Source of the DNA: Clostridiales bacterium
GTDB lineage: Bacteria; Bacillota; Clostridia; Lachnospirales; Lachnospiraceae
Assembly (NCBI GenBank): GCA_019418195.1
Contig: DYCJ01000117.1
Span: 1 to 7,622, forward strand
Direction of reading: 5' to 3'
Length of the DNA stretch: 7,622 nucleotides
Made by a program: the position numbers and the translations under genes. Of the stretch, positions 1 through 5,196 are shown one piece after another (the first letter of the stretch is position 1; each line of letters opens with the position of its first letter). The notes under the pieces are model-generated. The model had not been told where the DNA came from, searched no databases, and worked only from the letters and a program-made list of their open reading frames with translations.

Positions 1-740
1 CTGCGGTCTTTTTTGTTATAGATGGCATCGTAGAGAGGTACAAGATCCGGATATTTTTCTTGAATGTAATCCATAATATCTTTTTTAAACCCACCCCGCA
101 GGTTCAGATTTTCCAGCCACACCAGATCACACTGATTCCTGACTCTTTCAAAGATTGCTTCAAAATCTGTGATGCCGGGAAATACAGGAGAAATGAAACA
201 GACGGTTCGTATTCCGGCATCGTAGACCTTTTTCATCGCCGCGAGCCGTCGTTCTATGCTGACTGCCTGATCCATATCCGCCCGGAACTGCTCATCCAGT
301 GTATTTATAGACCAGGATACCGTAACCTTTCCCAGTGTTTTCAGCAGCTCCAGATCCCGGACGACCAGGTCCGATTTGGTGCAGATAAGTATCTCTGCGC
401 CGCTTCCTTTCAGCTGCTCCAGAATCCGACGGGTATTCCCGAACTGCTCTTCCTGCGGATTATATCCATCGGTTACCGAACCGATAACCACTCTCTGCCC
501 TCTGTATTTCCATGGATTTTTGATCGTCGGCCAGCGTTTCACATCAAGGAAAGTGCCCCACTGCTCAGTATGACCTGTAAACCGCTTCATAAATGAGGCA
601 TAGCAGTATTTACAGCCATGGGTACATCCCACATACGGATTTACGGAATATCCTCCTACCGGCAGGGTGGATTTTGTCATAATATTCTTTGTCTCCACTT
701 CCCGGATCAGAATACTGCTTTCCTTTACCTGCTCTTCCAT
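1..740 (-). CDS. Radical SAM protein, SPL-like, 'mobile pair B' type (3' end cut by window edge)
   Basis: An open minus-strand frame starts at ATG 740-738 and runs off the left edge without a stop, giving 246 visible residues. The N-terminus carries the radical SAM cluster motif C39-x3-C43-x2-C46 (GCTHGCKYCYA), which binds the 4Fe-4S cluster that cleaves S-adenosylmethionine. The later segment VVIGSVTDGYNPQEEQ and the barrel-like pattern fit the spore photoproduct lyase-like (SPL) branch. An SD, GGAGGAG (755-749), lies 8 nt before the ATG inside the upstream radical SAM gene. The start overlaps the end of that gene by 16 bp, so the two are translationally coupled. From memory of family models, paired small radical SAM proteins of this kind are called 'radical SAM mobile pair A/B'. 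The substrate is unknown. Assignment to the superfamily is firm; the 'pair B' name is moderate. Confidence 0.85.
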   Translation of the reverse strand, partial: MEEQVKESSILIREVETKNIMTKSTLPVGGYSVNPYVGCTHGCKYCYASFMKRFTGHTEQWGTFLDVKRWPTIKNPWKYRGQRVVIGSVTDGYNPQEEQFGNTRRILEQLKGSGAEILICTKSDLVVRDLELLKTLGKVTVSWSINTLDEQFRADMDQAVSIERRLAAMKKVYDAGIRTVCFISPVFPGITDFEAIFERVRNQCDLVWLENLNLRGGFKKDIMDYIQEKYPDLVPLYDAIYNKKDR

Positions 741-1417
741 GCTTTCTGCTCCTCCAAAACATCATAAAATACCTGCGGCAGTTCCTGGACCATCTGCTCT
801 TCTCCCATGACAGGAAGAAGGTCTTCCTTCATAAACACAGGAATGCCGAGACTGTGCGCCTGATCCGTCAGATTCCACACCCATTCCGGCTTTGACTCTG
901 ATTTTCCCTTCCGGCGTCCGGTTTCCGTACCGACCACGATCCACTCGATCCCGGTAAAGTCCACTTCTCCGATATCATCAAACATGGGCTCAAAGCTGAC
1001 CTGATAGTGTTTCGCCCTGATATGCTCACGCATCGCCTGAATCCGTCCCTTCTCCTTCGCAGACGTCACCGTTACTCCGAACCAGACATTATCAAGCTCT
1101 GTGGAAAACTGAATCTTCTCCGGCCGTTTCGTGAGAAAGATATACTGATGCTGAGGATTCTGTGCGATTCTGGCAAACACTTCTTCTCGCCATTCCGGGT
1201 TCCAGTCTGAAAAATCGCTCATCCCTGTAAGCAGCAGATTCTGTGGACGTTTTCTGTTCATCAGTCTCAGTTTTCCGGGAAAATATTCCGGACTGGAAAA
1301 ATCCTCCGTCATATGAAACCGACGGACATTATTTCTCGCATAACAATAACTGCACCCAATGGTACAGCCGATCACAAGATTCATATTCTGGATCTGGTCT
1401 TTAATACAAACAGCCAT
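725..1417 (-). CDS. Radical SAM protein, DUF5131/Gp37-like, 'mobile pair A' type
   Basis: A 230-residue protein. The cluster motif C18-x3-C22-x2-C25 (GCTIGCSYCYARNN) sits at the extreme N-terminus. It is followed by LTGMSDFSDW, FLTKRPEK, WFGVTVTSAKEKGRI, VSFEPMF and WIVVGTETGRRKGK, which resemble the DUF5131/phage Gp37-Gp68 type of radical SAM-like protein. I chose ATG 1417-1415 over the in-frame TTG at 1423-1421. The SD AGGGAG (1430-1425) is 7 nt from the ATG but only 1 nt from the TTG. The gene lies 13 bp downstream of the patatin stop and overlaps the next radical SAM gene by 16 bp, so it sits mid-operon. The pair probably acts together on one substrate, but nothing here identifies it. Confidence 0.85.
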   Translation of the reverse strand: MAVCIKDQIQNMNLVIGCTIGCSYCYARNNVRRFHMTEDFSSPEYFPGKLRLMNRKRPQNLLLTGMSDFSDWNPEWREEVFARIAQNPQHQYIFLTKRPEKIQFSTELDNVWFGVTVTSAKEKGRIQAMREHIRAKHYQVSFEPMFDDIGEVDFTGIEWIVVGTETGRRKGKSESKPEWVWNLTDQAHSLGIPVFMKEDLLPVMGEEQMVQELPQVFYDVLEEQKAWKSR

Positions 1418-1424
1418 ATGCAAT

Positions 1425-1431
1425 CTCCCTT
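1425..1431 (-). promoter_or_regulatory. Ribosome binding site deciding the radical SAM A start
   Basis: AAGGGAG reads on the minus strand 7 nt before ATG 1417-1415. It sits too close to the upstream TTG (1423) to serve it. It touches the patatin stop codon (1433-1431), which suggests translational coupling. Confidence 0.65.
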
Positions 1432-2294
1432 CAGCTCATAAACTTTTTTAGAGCCTCCTGCTGATCCGCGAAATCTCTCATTCCCAGATCATACAGTTTC
1501 CGCTCTGTCTCTTCATCCATGGAATAGGTTCCCACTTTGATCGGCTCACTGGGCGCAAAGACAAATGCCTTTCCTTCCTTTTCCAGATCAAATACTTCTT
1601 TCTGATTTTTCGCATATGTAATATGTCTCTGGTCGATCGCCTCTATGATCTTCGGATATTTCCGGCAGAGACGGGAATACAGGAACCGCATTCCCTGAGG
1701 CTTTCTTACATAATCCCGCCGTTTGGACAAGATCACCACCAGACGATCACACCCTTGTTCTAACGCATGGCGCACCGGAATAGCATCGGCAATGCCTCCA
1801 TCATAATAAGGAACACCGTTGATCTCTACCGGGCGGCAGGCCGCGGGAATCGCGCTGGACGCCATGATCGGCCTGTAGTCATCCTGTTTCATATCTTCTT
1901 TTCCGAAATACTCAGCCTCCCCGGTCAAAGCATTCGTCGCCACAACTTCATATTCCGCGGGATTCTTCATGATCGCCGCAAAATCCAGCGGATCCTCTCC
2001 TGTGGAATTCGTCAGTTCAGCATAAATGTATTCAAGCCCGAACAGATTACCCGTCCTGAGCAGGCTTTTCAGCCCGAAATACTTCGGTGAATGGATATGG
2101 TCTGTAAAAAACCTGAGATTCCTGCCTCTCTGCCCCGCCACATAAGACGCTACATTTCCCGATCCTCCGGATACACCGATACAGTAGTCAAAGGTGATCC
2201 CCTGATCCAGAAAAGCATCCAGAATGCCTGCATTATATGCGCATTTCATACCGCCGCCTTCTACTACAAGCCCGATTTTCTTCTGTTTCTCCAT
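1431..2294 (-). CDS. Patatin-like phospholipase family protein (YjjU-type)
   Basis: A 287-residue predicted acyl hydrolase with the Ser-Asp dyad of patatins. The glycine-rich oxyanion loop is EGGGMK (residues 12-17). The nucleophile elbow GVSGG (40-44) carries S42, and the catalytic Asp is in YYDGG (D165). The family hydrolyses acyl esters of membrane lipids; the substrate here is unknown. No signal peptide or membrane segment is evident, so a cytosolic location is likely. The region after about residue 190 fits the C-terminal extension of YjjU-like proteins. I prefer ATG 2294-2292 to the ATG at 2309-2307, because GGAGGAG (2307-2301) lies exactly 6 nt before the inner ATG while the outer ATG overlaps that SD. 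The gene lies 55 bp downstream of Rrf2-a and 13 bp before the radical SAM pair. Pairing a lipase with radical SAM genes is unusual. Confidence 0.9.
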   Translation of the reverse strand: MEKQKKIGLVVEGGGMKCAYNAGILDAFLDQGITFDYCIGVSGGSGNVASYVAGQRGRNLRFFTDHIHSPKYFGLKSLLRTGNLFGLEYIYAELTNSTGEDPLDFAAIMKNPAEYEVVATNALTGEAEYFGKEDMKQDDYRPIMASSAIPAACRPVEINGVPYYDGGIADAIPVRHALEQGCDRLVVILSKRRDYVRKPQGMRFLYSRLCRKYPKIIEAIDQRHITYAKNQKEVFDLEKEGKAFVFAPSEPIKVGTYSMDEETERKLYDLGMRDFADQQEALKKFMS

Positions 2295-2300
2295 TTTGAT

Positions 2301-2307
2301 CTCCTCC
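2301..2307 (-). promoter_or_regulatory. Ribosome binding site deciding the patatin start
   Basis: GGAGGAG reads on the minus strand with a 6-nt spacer to ATG 2294-2292. The alternative ATG at 2309-2307 overlaps this site and has only a weak purine stretch upstream, so the shorter protein is preferred. Confidence 0.65.
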
Positions 2308-2349
2308 ATTTTGTTCTCTTTTTGTCATCGTTCTGTCATCTGTCTGCAG

Positions 2350-2814
2350 TCATGCCTGTTTTTCTATATCTGTAGCGAGATCAATTTCTTCCGTCCCGAT
2401 TCTCTCATAAAATCTGTCGATGATATCCTGAAGGCTGATCTCCTGCATCTTCTTCTCTGCTGCCTCCTGCACCTCCCGGTAAAAATCTCCGGCTGCAAGC
2501 TGGATATTAACCCCTACGCCGCACTCCGGATTTGTGTGGATATCCAGATGCAGAAGCGGTTTATCTCCCTCGACCGCACGGTAGATGTCGAGCATAGTTA
2601 TCTGTTCTGCGGAGCGCGTCAGCGCAGCCTGCGCCTGTCCCTGCACAGTAGAGATCAATCCGGCTTTTTTCAATGCAGACATCAACTGCCTGATATAAGC
2701 CGGATTTGTCTTTACACTTTCTGCGATCCTTGCGCTGGTCATTTTTTTCCCTTCCCCCAGGCAGAGAAAAGAAAGCAGGTGGATCGTATCGCTTAACTTT
2801 GTTGAATACTTCAT
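2350..2814 (-). CDS. Rrf2 family transcriptional regulator (Rrf2-a)
   Basis: A 154-residue protein starting MKYSTKLSDTIH, the typical Rrf2 opening. An N-terminal winged helix-turn-helix (about 5-65; IAESVKTNPAYIRQLMSALKKAGL) is followed by the Rrf2 segment LLDIYRAVEG-like ITMLDIYRAVEG and a C-terminal dimerisation helix (about 110-138). The three clustered cysteines of Fe-S members such as IscR are absent. There are only C18 and C98, the latter in the motif HTNPECGVG shared with the paralogue at 5197-5628. This fits the YwnA-like group. ATG 2814 is chosen because it aligns with the paralogue's MKYST start; a TTG at 2820 has a better spaced GGAG (7 nt) and would add two residues. It is divergent from a sirtuin remnant and heads the patatin/radical SAM gene string. 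It probably regulates its own divergent control region. The inducing signal is unknown. Confidence 0.92.
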   Translation of the reverse strand: MKYSTKLSDTIHLLSFLCLGEGKKMTSARIAESVKTNPAYIRQLMSALKKAGLISTVQGQAQAALTRSAEQITMLDIYRAVEGDKPLLHLDIHTNPECGVGVNIQLAAGDFYREVQEAAEKKMQEISLQDIIDRFYERIGTEEIDLATDIEKQA

Positions 2815-2832
2815 GTACAAACTTCATCTCCA

Positions 2833-2861
2833 TTTGCATCTTGTAATTTATAAATTATAAT
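2833..2861 (+). promoter_or_regulatory. Candidate rightward promoter for the sirtuin remnant
   Basis: A perfect -10 hexamer TATAAT (2856-2861) is preceded, with a 17-nt spacer, by TTTGCA (2833-2838), which matches four of six consensus -35 bases. It overlaps the palindrome at 2841-2860. The promoter sits about 47 bp before the remnant's start codon. Confidence 0.4.
2841..2860. promoter_or_regulatory. 20-bp AT-rich palindrome, candidate Rrf2 operator 1, with leftward -10
   Basis: The arms TTGTAATTTA / TAAATTATAA form an inverted repeat with a single mismatched pair. A perfect minus-strand TATAAT (2859-2854) for Rrf2-a lies within it, though no good -35 is visible. Rrf2 dimers bind AT-rich palindromes of this size, and its position over both start regions fits autorepression. 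Binding is inferred. Confidence 0.5.
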
Positions 2862-2867
2862 CCGCCA

Positions 2868-2886
2868 TGTAATTTTAAAAATAACA
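2868..2886. promoter_or_regulatory. 19-bp imperfect palindrome, candidate Rrf2 operator 2
   Basis: The form is TGTAA-N9-TAACA, with one mismatched pair outside the centre. It is the same length and shape as the TGTTA-N9-TAACA element at 4998-5016 beside the second Rrf2 gene. Its centre lies about 26 bp from that of the palindrome at 2841-2860. It is therefore a plausible common recognition site for the two Rrf2 paralogues. Confidence 0.45.
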
Positions 2887-2908
2887 TCGTAAAGAAAGGA
2901 AGTCAACT

Positions 2909-3160
2909 ATGTTTGCCGTACAAGCTGCAACTGACAATACGACACATCTGAAAAATACAGAGATACTTGTAGAAAAAACTCTTCTGGAACTGGGTGTAGG
3001 CGAAATGACACCGGGTGTGATCAAGCTGCCTTTCTGGAGTATGACAGAAAAAAATCCACAGGTATTTTATGCCTGCCTGAATAAAAAGCCCTCGTCAGCG
3101 CCGGAGCACCTCAGACAAATCTCTGAGGATTGCTGCCAGATCGCCGTCCAGCCCGTATGA
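2909..3160 (+). pseudogene. C-terminal remnant of a third sirtuin-like (SirTM-type) gene
   Basis: An 83-residue ORF with a good SD (AAAGGAAG, 2895-2902, 6-nt spacer). Residues 24-60 (LLELGVGEMTPGVIKLPFW, then YACLNK) align closely with residues 252-288 of the intact sirtuin at 3947-4912 (LFLELGVGRMTPMFIQEPFW, YIAVND). The NAD-binding loop, catalytic Asn, His/Gln position and Zn cysteines are all missing. A full member is about 280-320 residues. The first 23 residues match nothing recognisable. The last 22 codons (3095-3160) are the antisense of the end of the convergent sirtuin gene; weak similarity (APEHL to LPKDI) may continue into them. Promoter and RBS look intact, which suggests a deletion removed the catalytic core. 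The alternative is a short functional protein. Confidence 0.6.
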
Positions 3161-3943
3161 CTTTTCCCGTATCTCATCCGATATGTAAATTTCTCCAAGA
3201 TTCACAGTAATATAAGCCGCCTCCGGTTCCTGTGCGGCCAGACTCATCAGCGGGGCTTTGATCAGCTGGTTTCTCCAGCCAATACCAAGCTCCAGAATAA
3301 CCAGTTTCTTCCCGTGATATTTCTGAAGAAATGCCTCCATCCGGCTCTTAGACGCCGTATCCGGAATAAGATTCCGGTCTCCTTCCATATGGATCTGCAT
3401 GGGGCCGCCGCAGACAGGGCACCTGGGAACCATATCTGAGGGAATTCTCCCATCCCGCTCCGCTGCTGCCATTTTCTCCGTCAGTTCAAAAGACGGATAA
3501 ACGGTATCATGGCAACGTGATGCACACTGCATGGTAAGCCAGTTTCCCTCGATCTCATAGATTTTCCCAGGATCGAATCCGCACATTTCAAAATGACACT
3601 CCCCGTTGGATGTAACTATAAAATAATCTTTCTCTCCCACAACCCTTTTCAGATCTGCCATCACCGGAGTCTCCTTGTACTCCCCGCAATAGTGATGGAT
3701 CAGCCGGCTCCAGAATCCCCACTTTTCCTCTTCTGACGGCCAGTGGGCTCCCATTCCGTGAAGGATGCACTGAAGCCCGTATTTTCGTTTCAGGTCGCCA
3801 AAAAGTTCTTCAAACGCCTGATTGTCTGCGAAAAGATGCAGCCCTTCAGTGATAGACAGGCCGTTGCTGGCTCCGATCAGGATAGCGTCAGCTTCTCTGA
3901 TCTTTTCTGCAATCTCATTGAATTTCATATCTTTATCATTCAT
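3095..3943 (-). CDS. Divergent Sir2-family (SirTM-like) protein with Glu at the catalytic-His position (Sir2-a)
   Basis: A 282-residue protein of the sirtuin fold. It has an NAD-binding loop IGASNGLS (23-30), a TSNGE motif with the conserved Asn N113, and EIEGN (130-134) where canonical sirtuins have (E)LHG, so the catalytic His is E132. It also has a Zn ribbon C140-x3-C144 / C175-x2-C178 and the C-terminal LELGIG and DGDL motifs. Class M sirtuins act as protein ADP-ribosyltransferases and usually have Gln at the His position. Glu here, plus TSNGE in place of TTNQD, suggests altered or lost catalysis. ATG 3943 follows the neighbour's TAG by 3 bp, and its SD GGAGGAA (3956-3950) lies in the neighbour's 3' end. 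It is translated second in a two-gene operon. A heteromeric or regulatory role beside Sir2-b is an inference. Confidence 0.85.
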   Translation of the reverse strand: MNDKDMKFNEIAEKIREADAILIGASNGLSITEGLHLFADNQAFEELFGDLKRKYGLQCILHGMGAHWPSEEEKWGFWSRLIHHYCGEYKETPVMADLKRVVGEKDYFIVTSNGECHFEMCGFDPGKIYEIEGNWLTMQCASRCHDTVYPSFELTEKMAAAERDGRIPSDMVPRCPVCGGPMQIHMEGDRNLIPDTASKSRMEAFLQKYHGKKLVILELGIGWRNQLIKAPLMSLAAQEPEAAYITVNLGEIYISDEIREKSYGLDGDLAAILRDLSEVLRR

Positions 3944-3946
3944 GAT

Positions 3947-4912
3947 CTATTCCTCCATCCCCTTTGCCGCGTCCTCCAGCACTTTCCCGATATCTCCACA
4001 AATAGCCATGCCTTTATCCTCTATATCCTTTGGCAGGAAAGCATACTTATCGTTTACCGCGATATATCTTGCATCCGGCAGATTCATCGTCAGATTCCAG
4101 AACGGCTCCTGAATAAACATAGGAGTCATTCTTCCGACCCCCAGTTCCAGAAAAAGAATCTTTTTCTTTCCATTGTCCATGATGTATTTTGATATTTTTT
4201 CATACTCTTCATTATACTTTCTGCCCTGGAGGAAATTGCCGTACCCTCTCACCCACGGAAATGCCTCTGCACCGCAGTGGGGACAGCGCGGGATCAGCTC
4301 TGTGGGAATATATGTCCCGTCGCCCATGGCACGAATCATATCATCCACTGGTTTCACCGCATCCCATGTATCGTCACAGCAGCATTTTGAACACTGGAAG
4401 AAACGGTGGTCTCCCTGGATCTCACTGACCTTTTCCTCCGGATACAGCTTGACGAACTGTGTGTCCTGATTCGTAGTCAGAATGAAAAATTCTTTTCCTT
4501 TGAGCACCGCATCCAGATCCAGATAGGTTTTTCTCACCGGTGCATGAAGAGTCGTATTCAGGAAAGTCGCAAGGTATCCCCAGTATTCTTCCCTCGTTGT
4601 AAACGGATGCATCATCCCGTCAAAAGCGCCTTTGAAACCATACTTTTCCGCAAATTTTCCAAAATATTTACGGTAAGACGGAGTATCTCCATAATAGAAA
4701 TCACCGCCGTCCGCTGCGGACAGACCGGAGGCACCGCCCACTATAACGCACTCTGCCTCTTTCACCTGCCGGACAAGCTCTTCTATCTGTTCTTTATAAG
4801 GCAGCGGTTTCTTATCAGATAATTCGTAGGGTGTACCGCCTGATGCATAAACACTGTAATATCTGGAATAATTCATCTGTGTCTGCATGACAAGATCTTC
4901 ATAAAAACTCAT
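3947..4912 (-). CDS. Class M-like sirtuin, probable protein ADP-ribosyltransferase/deacylase (Sir2-b)
   Basis: A 321-residue protein. An N-terminal extension of about 50 residues is rich in Tyr and Ser (YSRYYSVYASGG, 15-26). The sirtuin core follows: NAD-binding GGASGLSAADG (59-69), then TTNQD (146-150, conserved N148). Next is EIQGD (164-168), where Q166 replaces the canonical catalytic His as in class M sirtuins (SirTM). The Zn-ribbon cysteines are C174-x2-C177 and C210-x2-C213. The C-terminal LELGVG (256-261) and CGDIG (306-310) complete the Rossmann fold. SirTM enzymes of staphylococci and streptococci ADP-ribosylate lipoylated GcvH-L and sit beside a macrodomain gene; no such partner is visible here. 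SD AGGAAG lies 8 nt before ATG 4912. Transcription is probably from the TTGACA/TAAACT promoter at 4992-4964, divergent from Rrf2-b. Confidence 0.88.
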   Translation of the reverse strand: MSFYEDLVMQTQMNYSRYYSVYASGGTPYELSDKKPLPYKEQIEELVRQVKEAECVIVGGASGLSAADGGDFYYGDTPSYRKYFGKFAEKYGFKGAFDGMMHPFTTREEYWGYLATFLNTTLHAPVRKTYLDLDAVLKGKEFFILTTNQDTQFVKLYPEEKVSEIQGDHRFFQCSKCCCDDTWDAVKPVDDMIRAMGDGTYIPTELIPRCPHCGAEAFPWVRGYGNFLQGRKYNEEYEKISKYIMDNGKKKILFLELGVGRMTPMFIQEPFWNLTMNLPDARYIAVNDKYAFLPKDIEDKGMAICGDIGKVLEDAAKGMEE

Positions 4913-4963
4913 GATATTTACTTCCTCTCCGTTTGTTGTTATTTATATTCTAACATCATTGTC

Positions 4964-4992
4964 AGTTTACCATTACCTTGTATATCTGTCAA
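4964..4992 (-). promoter_or_regulatory. Leftward sigma-A-type promoter for the sirtuin pair
   Basis: On the minus strand, a perfect -35 TTGACA (4992-4987) and a -10 TAAACT (4969-4964) are separated by 17 nt. It lies about 50 bp before the Sir2-b start codon. It overlaps the rightward Rrf2-b promoter (4978-5006), so the two probably compete or are jointly controlled. Confidence 0.6.
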
Positions 4993-5006
4993 TGTGCTGT
5001 TATAAT
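4978..5006 (+). promoter_or_regulatory. Rightward promoter for Rrf2-b and pepT
   Basis: A perfect -10 TATAAT (5001-5006) follows TTGTAT (4978-4983; three of six bases match) with a 17-nt spacer. The start would be near 5013, giving a 5' leader of roughly 180 nt before the Rrf2-b ATG. The -10 lies inside the palindrome at 4998-5016. Confidence 0.5.
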
Positions 5007-5016
5007 ATTTTTAACA
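4998..5016. promoter_or_regulatory. 19-bp palindrome TGTTA-N9-TAACA, candidate Rrf2-b operator
   Basis: Inverted TGTTA/TAACA arms surround an AT-only centre that holds the rightward -10 hexamer. A longer overlapping pair, CTGTTA (4997-5002) and TAACAG (5018-5023), is also present. A bound dimer would block RNA polymerase for Rrf2-b and could reach the leftward promoter. It has the same architecture as the element at 2868-2886. Confidence 0.5.
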
Positions 5017-5026
5017 CTAACAGTTT

Positions 5027-5170
5027 AGCCATCCCGGAGGGAAGGGCTGATTTATGCTTGCATAAAAATCAGCCTGCTCGCCGGGATGAGCTGAGCGCCG
5101 GCATATGAGCAAAGAAGCGGCGCAGCCGCAGTAAGCACGCCAGTGCGGTTTTGCGAATGGCGCGGGCTGA
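5027..5170 (+). other. GC-rich structured leader between promoter and Rrf2-b
   Basis: An 8-bp perfect outer stem (CATCCCGG 5030-5037 with CCGGGATG 5081-5088) encloses an inner hairpin (GGCTGATTT 5045-5053 with AAATCAGCC 5066-5074). Two further stems follow: GCGCCG 5095-5100 with CGGCGC 5118-5123, and CCGCA 5126-5130 with TGCGG 5144-5148. A second GGCTGA at 5165-5170 could compete for the TCAGCC at 5069-5074. No U-run follows, so it is not a simple terminator. I recognise no known riboswitch class. It could be a dispersed intergenic repeat inserted between promoter and gene, or a cis-regulatory RNA. The 284-bp gap 4913-5196 otherwise holds only the promoters and palindrome listed. Confidence 0.5.
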
Positions 5171-5182
5171 ACTGTCATTCTC

Positions 5183-5190
5183 AAGGAGGA
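5183..5190 (+). promoter_or_regulatory. Ribosome binding site deciding the Rrf2-b start
   Basis: AAGGAGGA has a 6-nt spacer to ATG 5197. This and the MKYST alignment with Rrf2-a exclude the in-frame GTG at 5143, which would add 18 unrelated residues read from the structured leader. Confidence 0.8.
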
Positions 5191-5196
5191 AACAAG

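Noticed and set aside
60..596. A 178-residue plus-strand ORF
   Set aside because: It is antisense to the radical SAM gene that runs off the left edge, which has the cluster motif and a coupled start. The ORF shows no recognisable domain.
1..2294. A complete mobile element carrying the radical SAM pair
   Set aside because: No transposase, integrase, terminal repeats or target duplications were found in the window. Mobility rests only on the family name.
2224..2796. A 190-residue plus-strand ORF
   Set aside because: It is antisense to the start of the patatin gene and to Rrf2-a, both of which have clear motifs. No RBS or domain was seen.
3947..4912. Annotating Sir2-b as a canonical CobB-type deacetylase
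   Set aside because: The catalytic His is Gln and the NAD loop is GGASGLS, not the GAGxS form of CobB. The class M assignment fits better.
5054..5065. A three-residue leader peptide (ATG CTT GCA TAA) inside the hairpin loop
   Set aside because: There is no RBS spacing or regulatory codon run to support attenuation; it is within chance.
5045..5074. The leader hairpin as an intrinsic terminator
   Set aside because: The stem is good but no T-run follows on either strand, and it lies upstream of the genes rather than after one.
5143..5196. GTG-started N-terminal extension of Rrf2-b
   Set aside because: The 18 extra residues come from the structured leader, and the strong SD and paralogue alignment place the start at 5197.
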